Shown in pieces: positions 32,950 through 44,250 of a stretch of DNA of 64,000 nucleotides. The DNA comes from Ceratopteris richardii (lineage: Eukaryota; Streptophyta; Polypodiopsida; Polypodiales; Pteridaceae). Location of the stretch: contig MU260067.1 in the NCBI GenBank assembly GCA_020310875.1, positions 139,501-203,500 of the forward strand, written 5' to 3'. The notes below the pieces were generated by a model. That model made no database searches. It had not been told where the DNA came from and saw only the letters and a list, made by a program, of their open reading frames with translations. Positions within the stretch are counted from its first letter, which is position 1. Each line of letters starts with the position of its first letter. The position numbers were made by a program, and so were the translations under genes.

Positions 32950-34140
32950 AAACAACAACTCAAAAACACTGAACCAAGTTCATAAGCTCACCTCATGGTA
33001 GATGTTCCCATGAAATGAACGCACCACATCCCTCCAAGTCTTGCAACAATGCAACCAACCCATGAGGATATCCATAAATCGCCTCTGCTCATGTTCGAGG
33101 AAGACCCATTACCAACTCTTATAAAAAATATGCAAACTGTGAGATCAACAAATCTGACATGCTTAACAAAAGCCAATTCATTCATCAAAATTATACTCAC
33201 AAACTCGTGATCCATCGTGTCATAACTACCACTACCCAAATATGATGATCTGATTGTATCTAGATGTGTGGCCATTGCATCTCACCATTGACAATATCAA
33301 ACACGATTTTGTTGCTGCACATTGTGAATTATCTCCCACTCCTCAACACCATAGAGGCTTCGATAACCCTCCTCTAAAAGTGCCACAAGCCTCTCATGGT
33401 TGATGGAACATCACCTCACATGTTGTGTGATGAATCCACTTTGAGCTCACAAAAGGGTGCCTAGGTGCTAGCCAATACTCATGATAGATCAACTTTGTGA
33501 TAAAATTCTTGTGATCGTTATCTTGTTCACTCCATTAAACCATGAGAGAGTGTCCAATTCGTATTGTGTAGAGTTGTTGTATGCACTGCTGCTTGGCCTT
33601 TCTTGCTGCATCCATCACTAGAGCTCCATCTCATATATTTTACACATTGGATTCAGATTGGTCATGAGCATCCCAATGTGTATGTGGTGTACTATGTGGC
33701 ATACCTGCATTTGAGGTACTTGGTTTAGGACTAGCTATGGGTGACACAACCTCAATCACACTTCCTCCACAACATCCACCTCCTCCTCCTGACCCACTTG
33801 TAGATCCACCTCTAGAACCTGCTCCTTCAGAATGTGACCTAGATGAATGAGATGGGCTAGTGCCTATATCATGATGTGGTGTCAAACATTGGTGCACACA
33901 TCAACTGTTGGAGCCACTAGGGCATGGTTGAGAAGAGGGTCGTGATGGAGTCATAAATCCAAGAGTGCCACCAACAGAAGTAGTCCCACCAAAGGGAGTG
34001 CTACCGATAGGAGTAGTTCCCCACCAAAGAGAGTGCCACCAATGAGAGTAGTCCCACCAAAGGGAGTGTCACGAGTGGGAGTACTCCTACGAGAGATCCA
34101 GTACTATGACGTGATGGTGGGTTGTTAAACAAGAGGTGCT
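32950..34140 (-). pseudogene. CACTA element 1: second gene remnant (Gly/Ser/Thr-rich, Ptta-like)
   Basis: Decayed minus-strand coding. From 34100 a repeated Thr-Pro-Phe-Gly-Gly-Thr pattern leads to a Ser/Gly-rich block at 33897-33640. This is followed by segments reading LIYHEYWLAPRHPFVSSKW and, at 33275-32988, MATHLDTIRSSYLGSG. Such a repeat-rich N terminus followed by a conserved body is typical of the accessory gene located 3' of TNP2 in plant En/Spm elements. The order here (TNP2 end, then this gene, same strand) supports that. The family label is inferred from context, not from a diagnostic motif. Confidence 0.5.
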
Positions 34141-34329
34141 TGAGATATGAAATTTAAAGCCTACTCCTCTATCATTGAATGCACAGTGAACAATGGACTA
34201 TCTCCCATCATGCTCTATAGTAGAAAACTCAAATGATTATCTTACAATAATAATAATAATACAGAACAATAGCAGTCTACAAATAAAGCATAGCAAATAA
34301 GTAAACACAAATAAGTACATACAATTCCT

Positions 34330-34765
34330 TGCTTCATAAGTCCTCTATCCTAGCATCCTCTTGGAGATCTGACGTGTAGAGGATATCTATCTCTACATTG
34401 GCAACTTCCAGATCTCTTTGTATGGACACACCTTTCCGATCATCATCCTCGTATATCATGTCCTCCTCGTGTACCTCATCTTCCTCAAAGACCTCTTCTT
34501 CTGGGACAATGATGTCTTCCTCCTCAAGTAGCGCATGCATCTCAAAGTCCAATATAGATGGAACTTCTTCTATGTCTATGTCCTCACAAGTTTGTTTGCT
34601 AAGTGGAGAGACTTGTAAAATGAATAGCCATTGTGGTTCTTTCGAATCTGGTATAAAGAAAACCTCCTCACATTATTCAAGACAATACAAATATGTCTGT
34701 TTCATCTGTTCATAGCTTCATGGAGTTTGCTTGAAGCAAACCACTTTTATCCCACCTCACTGTTA
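34330..34765 (-). pseudogene. CACTA element 1: TNP2-like transposase C terminus, distal part
   Basis: Continues the coding of 39545-39720 across the inserted LTR element. On the minus strand it reads VRWDKSGLLQANSMKL, IFVLS, then FFIPDSKEPQWLFILQV, followed by an acidic tail rich in Glu/Asp that ends at a stop at 34334. The sequence order (WFEV, then a small-residue stretch, then VFF-PDP-W-V-LQ) is that of the TNP2 transposase C terminus in plants. Stops and frameshifts are present. Confidence 0.7.
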
Positions 34766-34770
34766 TGTTT
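34766..34770. other. Target-site duplication TGTTT, left side of the LARD-like element
   Basis: TGTTT precedes the left LTR and recurs exactly at 39540-39544 after the right LTR. Joining the two flanks restores the TNP2 C-terminal coding order, an independent check of the insertion boundaries. Confidence 0.9.
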
Positions 34771-35281
34771 TGCAAGAAAGTAAGAATTATGACCACCAGG
34801 TGCTAGAGAGATGACTCTCCTCCCAACCTTATGCCTATATACATAGCTACTTGAATCAACGAGGACCACAAATGTCAGTAGAGTCCACAAGTGCATTTGC
34901 AATCTCCTCCATGCCTTCAATATCTTCTACTAGAGTCTCCTAGTGGTTGGAGTGATCTCAACCATTGCTTTTATACCTTCCACTAGAGTCCGCTATTGGT
35001 TGGTTTACTCGCCACTTGAGTTACGTCTCACTAGACTCAAGTTAACTCATGTTAACTTGAGTTAGAAGGCTCTAGAGATCTTTGGGCAAAATGCTCTACC
35101 CATGCTCCCCATGGGGGTTGAACCCAAGACCTCACCCTTCATAACCTTGAGACTTAACCACTACTTATGCTTAAGTCTAGTCTCGAGATCTTTGGCCATA
35201 CACATGAGTGACCAAATGTTGTCCGATTTCAGATCTGTCTGAACCGGATAGACCGTTAGATCATAGACTTGCTTTATTACA
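34771..35281 (-). repeat. 3' LTR of the LARD-like element
   Basis: Starts TGTAATAAAG (minus strand, 35281) and ends near TTGCA at 34771. It is homologous to 38994-39539 but lacks about 40 bp present in the right copy next to the tRNA-like A box. Many substitutions indicate that the insertion is not recent. Confidence 0.88.
35114..35163 (-). other. tRNA-like A/B-box segment inside the 3' LTR
   Basis: The minus strand has TAGTGGTTAAG (35153-35163) and, about 30 nt on, GGTTCAACCCC (35114-35124). These match Pol III A-box and B-box positions and spacing in tRNA-derived SINE heads. The right LTR has the same pair at 39377-39387 and 39337-39347. Confidence 0.6.
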
Positions 35282-38200
35282 TTCTTCCCCCCTTGGGAAA
35301 GATTTTCATCCTAAAAAATAAAGCTATATATAGTAACCATAGGCAACCCTCGAGCCTCATGTTCTTAATCCAAAAGAACATGGTCATGTTCTAAAACTAG
35401 AAGAACATGTCTCATCTCTGTGGTGGGATCCATGCCCAAATGATTCAAAACACTCTCTAGCTTTGCATTTTGATAAACTGGTCAAAGGACAAAGGAGGAT
35501 GAATTATAAGGATGGATCTAAAACTATCCCTAGCCACTTCATTGTTTCTCGATGTGCCATCTAGGCACAAACATATGAAATGGATGGATTCCAATTATTA
35601 GTTCGTTTCTGGGCATAATTGGTGCACGGACTTAGTAATGAAGGTGGGATTCTTTTCCCTCACAAGACTTTGAGAACTCTTGATTCATATGAATTTGATT
35701 TGGATAACTTGAAGTTTGGTTGATCCAAACATCTTACTTGGATGTTTGTACAATGGTTTACTTCCATCCAACATTTACTTAATTTTTTCCACCCATCTGG
35801 AAGACTACTTTGTCCTAATGGGCTTGAAAATCCTATCTAAACTATAGGAGAATTTTTTCCATTTACTTTGGATCAACCTTACTATAACTTGACTAAGTCA
35901 AATTCAAAATGAAAATCATCCAACTTAGGATACGTTTCTCAAAGACTTTAGCTAAAAGTTCTTGGGAATTGTCAATCTTATGAGCAATTCCTAACTTCAC
36001 TGTTCTAGAGTATATGGGACTCTAGAAAGTCATTTATGCTACATAACTTGAAGCAAACTCAAATGAGTAAGTCAACTTAGGCTTATCATCTTTTGAAGAT
36101 TGAAAGAGGTTCTTGTATAGAACATCTATCTAAGATGTTTAATTTAGTCACGTGGTTCTAACCGGCCAACCCTTGACTTTTGTGAAAAGAACCAAAACCA
36201 TATCTGAGTCAAATCCAAAGGATTTGGAAAGCGAAAAGAAAGAACTAAAACTTTGTATAACCAATTCAAAATTCTAAGAGATATTCTTGCTATGGATCAA
36301 ATTCTAGATGAGTGAGGACTTTAACTTGTCAAAGATCTATTTTAACAAGATATTGAAGCATTTTTCTTATCTTTAAGACAACTAAACTATATTCTAATAA
36401 GGATTCAAGGTAAATAAAAAACATCATCCAACCACAAGATACTAGTGTGGTATTCAACATCAATGTGTTGATCCATTGAGGTTCTATTGATGAGTTTTTA
36501 CTCAAATAATGCTTCACTTGAGAATAAGTTCATTTCTATATTCAATCTATATGATTGCTTACTAGAAATGCAGTTCTTGTGCATTGCTTTGAGTCAAAGC
36601 ATTATACTAGAAACTTGGTGCTTGACTTAGTCAATACTATTCTTAGTTGAAAGGATCTTTTCAATGTCAAAGTCCTACTTCTTTAGAAATTTATTAAATA
36701 TTTTTTAATCAACACTTCATCTTGAAGTGTTTCTTTATTCAAATAAAGCAAATATATGCCTTTATTTGAAAAAGAAGATCTTGGAAGTTACTCACTTCAT
36801 ATATTCTACTTCCTTGATCTTGACATATCTTGAAATATCTTGAGATACTCCTTTAATCCTCGAATTTAAAATCCTTCTTTGAAGTTTTAATTCCCTTGAG
36901 GATGCAACCTCTTCAAGCTCCAATCTAGGACCAAAAGATAATTATCATCCCATGGTCTGATATCCCATACCATCTTTCCTACATCAATTCGAGTATAAAA
37001 TCTGGTGTCCCATACCACCCTATTTTATATTCACATTAATATGTGGGTGATACTTATCCTAAAGCCTAAACATATATTGATAGAGTACCTTCTCACTTCA
37101 AGAATTTTGAAGTTTTAGGCATTACCTGTAAATTGATATTCTAGGTTTTGATTCCTTCATATGATCATTTCACGATCCTTGAGAACTTGAAAATCTGTTG
37201 ATAGAATATCAATTCTTCTTTGCTAGGGTTTTTAAATGAATACTATTTAGAATTCCAAGTACTTGAATTCTCAGAGATTCAAGTCCAATTGGTTTATTCT
37301 TGACCAATTTGTAGCGACAAAAGCTTTAAACAATTTGTCTTTAGATTCCTTTCTTACTGATGCTTTAAGTAGCTACCCCAACCAAGACTTTATAGAAATC
37401 TCTATACTGTTTAAGTCTAAGAATCCGCTCATGCTTTTTGGATTGTATCGAAATCCTTTAAGGATAGGCAAACTTTATGTTTTTACCTTTCACAGACTTA
37501 ATTACCATTGATATGGTTGCAGACTACATACTTGGAATATTTCACTCTCTTCAAGCTTGGAATAGCTTACTCTTTTCACACTTTTCCATTGGATAAATGG
37601 AACTTGAGTGAGAAATTCATAAAGGAAAGTTTATTGCCAATACTTGGGCAAACATCAAAGTAGTTCCAATCGCAAGTTCTTGGACAAACATTGCCAAGCT
37701 TGATTAAATCTTGTTGATTGTGCAATAAAATAAAGACTTAGTCTTTATCGTTTCAGATTGCTCAAATTGTTGAAAGCTTGATCGCATGGGATTTTAGAGA
37801 TCTTTCCCCGAATCAAGTCCAAGCATATCTAATACCTTTCAGATTCTAAAGCTAAGAATCTTTGATGCACCTCTAGCTGATATCAACTATTGGACTTTAA
37901 GTACCACTTCTAGTGGTTTGGAACTTTTGGGGAATTACTTGCTATCTAACGAGTTTGAAGAATTCCATTCTCACTGCTAGGGAGAATTTTATTCTTCATA
38001 ACTTGAGAAAATGATTCATCATGGAATCCAATGCACTACTAGAAGGATATCCGAAAGAAATTCTTAGACTTTCAAACAAAATCCAGAAGCTTTACTGATT
38101 TAGTTGTGTTCATTTCCCAAGTATCAAACAAGAGGATAAATATCACCTTTAGTATATGGTTTCCCATTCCACTATGAAAGTTTGACTTGAAATTTCATTT

Positions 38201-38993
38201 ATTTGATATTGATTCCTGTTCTTAATTTTGATACAAGATTTATTATTATTGATCAATCTTTAGATGTTACTAAAGTACTTTAAACATATTTTGAAAATCA
38301 AAATTATGTTTAAAGTCCAAGCATCTTTTGATGATTGATCCAACAAAAATGCTACTATGAACACATAATTTTGAACTTTATAGGTTGTTTAGGAAACATT
38401 ATGGATTGGAGATCAATATCTTGGAACTTTGTATTCCTAAATGAAAAGTTCATAGTTCGATTCATGTCTTTAGGAACTTATCTCATTTCTTAAAGATTGC
38501 TTGCTTTGGTTTCCTCTTGAAGATTCAATTAGCTTAAATAAAACCAAAAATTGACTCTCTAATCTTTCTTAAAGGAATATTTCTTTCAAGCTTCCATGTT
38601 TGCTTAGCAAGTTACATTGTTACCAAAGATGCAATTATGGAACCTATCATCTACCTATTGAACGTCAAAGTTCAATTGTTGCTAAGATTTAATTGCTTCT
38701 TTGAGTTTCATCATTCCTTAGGATGAAATCAAAGTGAAAACTTCAAAAACTCTATGGTTTTTTACAAATTTGGAACATCTCAACTATCTTTTGAACTTTA
38801 AGAGTTTAATTAGTTTAAGTTCCAATGGTTTTTATTTGATTTTTGTCACGTCTTGGGATAGAATCAAATAAGAGCATTCCAAATCATCCTACTTGGATAT
38901 ATAAAGTTTTTTACATCCAAGCTTATTGTTAGGATTCTCTAGGCTTAGAATCATTAAGGAAATTTTCAAGTAGCCCTAATTTTCTGATACCAA
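35282..38993 (-). other. Internal region of the LARD-like element, no coding capacity
   Basis: 3.7 kb of AT-rich DNA rich in variants of words such as CTTTGAAGT, TTGGAACTT and CTTGAAGATT on both strands. The longest frames (37263-37511 plus, 36329-36517 minus) show no known domain. Retention of such a long unrelated insert between functional cis sites is the usual LARD pattern. Confidence 0.8.
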
Positions 38994-39539
38994 TGTAAGA
39001 AACTAAGAATTATGACCACCACGTGCTAGAGAGATGACTCTCCTCTCAACCTTATGCCTGTATATATAGATGCTTGAATCAACAAGGACCACAAATGTAA
39101 CTAGAGTCCACAAATGCATGTGCAATCTCCTCCACTTCTTTAATATCTTCCACTAGGGTCTCTTAGTGGTTGGGGTGATCTCGACCAGTACTTTAGTACC
39201 TTCCACTAGAGTCCACTAGTGGTTGGTGTACTTGCCACTCGAGTTAAGTCTCACAGGACTCAAGTTAACTCATGTTAACTTGAGTTAGAAGGCTCTAGAG
39301 GTGTTTGGGCAAAATGCTCTCCCTATGCTCCCCATGGGGGTTGAACCCAAGACCTCATCCTTCATACGCTTGAGACTTGACTACTAGGCTAACTGGATCA
39401 CTTGTTTAAGAGACTACATGAACTTATACTTAAGTCTAGTCTCAAGATCTTTGGCCATACACATGAGTGACCAAACGGTGTCCGATTTCAGATTGTCTGA
39501 ACTGACCAGACCCTTAGTTCATAGAATTACTTTATTACA
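38994..39539 (-). repeat. 5' LTR of the LARD-like element
   Basis: Minus strand TGTAATAAAG at 39539 to TTCTTACA at 38994, followed by TTGGTATCAG as PBS. The LTR holds a long hairpin-prone word, the palindrome-like TTAACTCATGTTAACTTGAG near 39263-39282, and the tRNA-like segment at 39337-39387. Confidence 0.9.
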
Positions 39540-39544
39540 TGTTT

Positions 39545-39720
39545 CTTCTAGTAGTGACTACTTCGAACCACTTCACATCAAATAGAAAGTCATCAAACCT
39601 CCTAAACGATAGCTTCAAGCTAGCTTGGATCACTCCAAAATAGTCAAGCTAGCCTTCTTGAGAATTATCATCTCTTGCACTAGCTTTACTATTTTGGAGA
39701 AAGTTCACCATCACCCCACT
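39545..39720 (-). pseudogene. CACTA element 1: TNP2-like transposase, proximal part of C terminus
   Basis: The minus strand reads LDYFGVIQASLKLSFRRFDD, then FLFDVKWFEVVTT. This matches the YYGVL...LF-C-WFDV signature near the end of plant TNP2/En-Spm transposases. It is cut at 39545 by the LARD-like insertion and continues at 34765. Upstream (above 39720) the coding sequence is replaced by microsatellite DNA, so the catalytic part of the transposase is missing. Confidence 0.7.
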
Positions 39721-39724
39721 ATAA

Positions 39725-40153
39725 AAAAATTCATGTAAGTGTATGTGTGTGCATATGTGTATGTATGTGCATGTATGTATATGTGTGTGCATGCATGTAT
39801 GTATATATGTGTGCATGCATGCATGCATGTATATGTGTGTGTAGGCATGTGTATGTATGTATGCATATGCATGTGTGTATGTATATGTGTGTGTATGTAC
39901 ACGTGTGTATGCATGTGTGTATGTATGCATGCATATTCATGAATATGCATGAGTGTGTATGTATGCATGTGAGTGTGTGTGTGTGTATGTGTGTGTCTAT
40001 GTGTGTATGCATATATGTGTCTATGTGTGAAAAAGTGTGTGTATGAATATGTTTGTATGTATGTGTGCATGTGAGTGTGTGTGTATATGTGTATGTCTAT
40101 GTGGATATGTATATATCTGTATGTGTGAAAAAGTGTGTATGAATATGTGTGTA

Positions 40154-40229
<76 letters not shown>

Positions 40230-40440
40230 GTGTGTGTATTTATGCATGTGAGTGTATGTGTGTGCATATGTGTATGTATGTGTGTGTGCATATGTGTGTG
40301 TATGTATATATGTGTGTATGCATGTGTGTATGTATGTATGCATATGCATGCATGTATGTATGGATGCATATGCATGTGTATGCATGTGTGTGTATGCATG
40401 CATGTGAGTGTGTGTGCATATTTGTATATATGTGAGTATG
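39725..40440. repeat. Compound microsatellite (GTAT/TG/AT)
   Basis: Dense GTAT, GTGTAT and GCAT repeats with a pure (AT)n tract at about 40168-40227. All long frames here, on both strands, are repeat artefacts (Cys/Met/Val or His/Thr/Ile runs). The same type of DNA fills the interior of the second CACTA element. Confidence 0.95.
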
Positions 40441-40560
40441 CTCTAAAACCAACATTAAACGTTAACAGACATTAATTTCATTTCTCTTTCTCTTTCTTTC
40501 TCTCTCTCTCTATCCCTCTATCGTTCTCTCTCTCTCTCTCTAATAAAGAATGAAACAATA
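40441..40560. repeat. (CT)n-rich tract
   Basis: Short TCTCTCTC runs between 40479 and 40542, in the same position relative to the exon-like module as the CT tracts in the second CACTA element. Confidence 0.8.
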
Positions 40561-40584
40561 CATGCATGTACGCAAATCACTTAC

Positions 40585-40667
40585 ATTGATGTATTTCCTC
40601 TAAATCGCTCGTCGAAGCACAATTGATGTCGCTTCTCATCAAACAAAAAACCGATGCCAAAAAGCTC
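40585..40667 (-). other. Exon-like module, copy in CACTA element 1
   Basis: On the minus strand, a T-rich tract ends in TTTTGAAG before GAGCTTTTTGGCATCGG, and 83 nt later the sequence ends CAAT followed by GTAAGTG. It is homologous to three modules at 58897-58986, 59579-59665 and 60568-60654. Coding would read ELFGIGFLFDEK. It is 4 nt shorter than the 87-nt copies, so its frame is shifted. Confidence 0.6.
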
Positions 40668-40669
40668 CT

Positions 40670-41272
40670 TCAAAACAAAATGAAAAAAAAAGGAAACCAA
40701 AAACAAATAGAGAAAGAGAGAGGGTGAAGGAGTGCATCACTTACCAAGATGCAAGAGAGAGGGATGTGTGTATAGAGAGAAAGAGATCTCTCTGTGTTTG
40801 TGTGTGTGAGAGAGAGAGAGAGAGATTTGTGTGGGTGTCTGTGTGTATGGAAATAGAGAAGGGTGGATGTGTGTGAGGGGAGAGACAAAAAGCCCAAGGT
40901 GAGCACAATGCAAGTGAGATTGAGATGCTCACATGCGAATTTGATTGAGAAAATTGATTGAAGTTCAAAACAAAGAACTAGTTGACTTTTGGCTCTCATG
41001 TTATTAAATCCACCATCAGTATACACATTGGTATGTGCACCAATATAAGCATTGGTATTTTCTAGCAAATACTAATGCCTATATCGATGCACATATTGAC
41101 ACATATACCGACGACAACATTTTTTGACACACATACCAACGATAATTTTCCAATGATTATATCAAAGCTAGAATCACTGTCAGTATGGTTAATGTGGTTT
41201 TCCCGAACATTTCCAATTGCTATATTGACACTGGGTATGACCATCCGTATGGCTAACATATGCATGAGACTC
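40670..41272. other. CACTA element 1 subterminal region
   Basis: Contains GA/GT-rich tracts (40710-40880), then dispersed short motifs of the form (A/T)CCGA(C/T)G, TATACCGACG and TTGGTATG from 41020 to 41260. These resemble the repeated CGTCGGTAT motifs near both ends of the second CACTA element and are candidate transposase binding sites. Confidence 0.6.
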
Positions 41273-41285
41273 ATATGTTGTAGTG
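41273..41285. repeat. Terminal inverted repeat end of CACTA element 1 (right)
   Basis: ATATGTTGTAGTG, the reverse complement of CACTACAACATAT, identical to the right end of the second CACTA element (61141-61153). The next three bases are ACA. I could not find a matching left end with ACA before it, so the left terminus is lost or mutated. Confidence 0.75.
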
Positions 41286-43439
41286 ACATACACAAGAGAA
41301 AATCATATTCGAACAAGACTAATTAAACAAGAATTCTCTCATAGTAGATTCTTCTCTAGGATATTTGCTTATCCATAATAGACATATGCAAGGAATGTTG
41401 TCACTTTTTGATCCACATTGGTTTGTACCTAAAAACAAATGCTTGATTGCACCACACAACTCTCATTCCTCTCTGTATCCAATAGACACGTCATGTGATG
41501 ATTTTTTCCATCAAGAGTGAATTTGAGGACTTCTCTCAATCACATAGAGAGGAAAGGTCGATAGAAAAGGCAAAACCTTCAATAGAGATCTTGGACATCA
41601 CACCCAAGGAAGATTAAGAGAAGGCTAGTGTTGTTCATCCACTACATGTGAGATGATTGACAAAAAAAGCTTGTCCATATCATCATCCTCCACCATCCAA
41701 GAGTCGAAAAGTCTGGATACCCAAGGCCCCATTTCAAATGCACAAATTGGAATCACAAAAGAGTGTACCTAAACAACAAGATGGGAAAAACCAAGGAGAA
41801 TCAACAAGCCAAATCCATCATTAGGCAAAATCCCAACCCAATGAACGTGAGACGTTTGGGTTCCTAAGAAATCTATTACAACTCCATGAGGGAGGTCAAA
41901 GATATGGGTACCAAAGATACTTTTACATATGGCAAATCTTGTGATCTTTCTATAGAAGAAAAGCTCAATAAGCTAGCCAAAGAGAAGTGAGGGTAATAAT
42001 GAATCAAAGAAGTCAAAGACTAACTATGTTACTTTTGCTAAAGCAGCAAGCAACTCAAATAAAGCAATAAAAAAGAGGGTATAGAACCCAAAGACAATAT
42101 GGCTCCCACAAAACCAAAGAGCCAAACATGATGGATACCCAAGAAAAAGCATCACCAAGAGACGAAGAAGAAAACATTGACCCATAAAAAGTCGACCACT
42201 ATAGAAAAATGGACCCTTGTGAAGAATATTGATTAGGACTCTTTCAATTATTGAGTAATTGAGTCATGTCAAGATCTGATTGATGACTCAATGCAGAGCT
42301 TACTGCTATTTCTTCAAGTGACATGATAGGAAGAGAAGTGCTAACGTGCAGACACATTGTGCTCATCACAAACCCATGTCTTTTGCACCATTTAGGTCAT
42401 GCACTTTCAAAGTATACATAAATTATAGGACCTCAATACACGACCTTGCATAGACAGTGTGAATCCCATGCACTTGAGGCACCATTGTACATATGTGTTA
42501 TATTTCATGTTTACTAACCTCCTTTCTTGTTATATTAAAAAAGAAAAAAAAGCAAAAGAAAATAAAAAAATTACCCAATGCTAATGCAAGTCTCTTTGTG
42601 ATCAAAGTTCCTTATTACTCAAAATCTTCAAGCTCAACTACAAACAAGGAAATTAATTCAAATACAAGCAGTTTCAAATGTAAATCACAAGAATGAATTT
42701 CCAACTATCGAGCTCAAACTAAGATTTGCATCAAATGGATTCACACCGTGGTGAGCACCAGACACTTCAAGTCTACTTAAAAAATGATAGATGCATCACC
42801 ATCCTGAGGTGAATTCTTCATATCTTTAGATTAGGAAACCTCACCGTTAGTATGCCGTTGAGCACCTATCTCAAGAACCACCTTTTGCATTCTTCCAATA
42901 CGTTCTAAAGTATGCATGCATAGATCCATGCAAAAGGAAAATATTTTATCAAACCCATGCACTACACACTTATTCCATCAGGAAAAAAATTTGGCATGCT
43001 AATTTTGGATTTCATCTTTGAAATAATTAGGAAGAACCCATGTTACGTCATCACTCCCTATGGAGAAGATTACGTACATTAGGTTCTAAAGTTCAACAAT
43101 GATAGAGTTTCCGAAGAAACTTGGAGTCACTTGAGCTTGATACATCACGATTGCATCATGGACAAGTGCTTTGGACTTGGGGAGGATCATGCTTTTGATC
43201 ACATCACCATCTACTTGACCATCACGATTGCTTGAGGACTTGTGGAGCTACATCACGTGTGGATCATCCTATAGGATATCAAAAAGATGTGATTCTACCA
43301 CTTGACTTGACACCCTTTTAGCCCATTTGCTTATGCCACTAACTTGACTAGGTTGAGTTCTACTCTTCCTCGGTTAATGATTTAGAAGTGTGTGTGTGTG
43401 TGCCCAACACCATGACTCCACACATGTGTATTCCTTAAT
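41286..43439. other. Unassigned decayed DNA
   Basis: No supported gene. Fragments such as KVWIPKAPFQ-like and WVPK-like words (41700-41900, 42100-42150) hint at an old retroelement gag/pol spacer. They are too short to classify. 43390-43402 is a (GT)n run. Confidence 0.35.
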
Positions 43440-43552
43440 TTTGAGTGCGTGACACTTTTTTAATGTGTTTTTATGTGTTATCTATCATATTTGTGATATG
43501 TTGAAGTTTTCTTTTCATGATTAAATGCTTGCTAGGGTTACTGGAGTAACTC
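43440..43552. repeat. Interspersed repeat, left part (homologous to 16960-17070)
   Basis: Shares TTTTTATGTGTTATCTATCAT, TGTTGAAGTTTT and TTAAATGCTTG with 16985-17065. The homology is interrupted at 43552 by the LINE insertion and resumes at 44044 (AAATAGGTATTC), which reconstructs the target. Confidence 0.75.
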
Positions 43553-44043
43553 CTACAGAATCTGGCAGACGGTCGAGATGATACTCAGACTGCAAAAACA
43601 GCTTTGCTGGAAGCAAATCCTTCTGGGAGAAGCGATCGGCTGCTCTGCGTCACTCTGGAACGCCATCAGAGGAGAAGTCCTGTGGAAAATTTGGCGGGAG
43701 AGGTGTGCCCTCAACTTCGGCGACCCCCCCAGGGAGTGGTCGATTGAGAAATCACTATTCCTCCTAGGCAAAAGGATCACTAACAGTAAGAAATCCCCCC
43801 CCTTCAGGCACCATCAAGTCCTCCTCTTGGTCAACAACAAGCTCAAACCCAAATGGGCCCCGCATGAGGGCGATGAGAGGGTGATTAACCTTCTCTGTAA
43901 CGCGACCTAGGTTTCATTCTAGCTTCCCCTGCTTTGTGGGATCTGGGGGGTCCCGTGGGCACTAGTCCCCTTCATTTGTATCTTTGCTTCTTAATTTAAT
44001 TCAAGTCTGGGAGAGTAGGCTATTGCCGAACTTCCTTTTATCA
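43553..44043 (+). mobile_element. 5'-truncated LINE (non-LTR retrotransposon) insertion, 491 bp
   Basis: An open plus-strand frame crosses the left boundary and runs to a stop at 43910. It encodes LWNAIRGEVLWKIWRERCAL, the conserved end of plant LINE ORF2 (zf-RVT region). A non-coding 3' tail follows. The base composition is clearly more GC-rich than its surroundings. AACTC at 43548-43552 and 44044-44048 is a likely target-site duplication. The empty-site homologue at 17060-17080 lacks this segment. The 3' end is not a long poly(A). Confidence 0.8.
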
Positions 44044-44250
44044 AACTCAAATAGGTATTCTGGGAGCCTTTTGAGCTCTATATAAGGCTTGTGTCTTCTT
44101 TTTCATATTTTCTTATTGAATGTCTTATAATATTCATTGGGATATTTGAAAAAAGCTTTGAAATGATCTATTTCATGTCAAAAAGAGGTTAGTAATGAGT
44201 GAGATATAATAGATTTGTGATTCACAATGCTTGTAGATCATGGTAGGGGA
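44044..44250. repeat. Interspersed repeat, right part (homologous to 17070-17300)
   Basis: Resumes with AAATAGGTATTC, CCTTTTGAG and ATTGAA words matching 17070-17150. The family is unknown. Confidence 0.65.

Larger units (their letters stand above)
34771..39539 (-). mobile_element. Non-coding LTR retrotransposon (LARD-like), 4769 bp
   Basis: Two related LTRs (34771-35281 and 38994-39539) flank 3712 bp. On the minus strand the order is 5' LTR (right copy), primer binding site TGGTATCAG (38984-38992), internal DNA, polypurine tract AAGGGGGGAAGA (about 35283-35294), 3' LTR (left copy). A TGTTT target duplication encloses it. The internal region has no frame longer than about 80 codons and no gag or pol motif, so replication must have used proteins from another element. 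This is the structure of a large retrotransposon derivative. Confidence 0.9.

Noticed and set aside
34398-34715. Ser/Thr-rich plus-strand frame
   Set aside because: It is the complement of the acidic Glu/Asp tail of the TNP2-like gene.
39714-39730. CACTATAAAAAA as the left end of CACTA element 1
   Set aside because: Its flank (CCC) does not match ACA at the other end, and only CACTA itself agrees with the known terminus.
39711-40475. Long reading frames on both strands (Cys/Met/Val-rich, His/Thr/Ile-rich)
   Set aside because: They are translations of GTAT/TG/AT microsatellite. A repeat with few stop triplets gives open frames without coding meaning.
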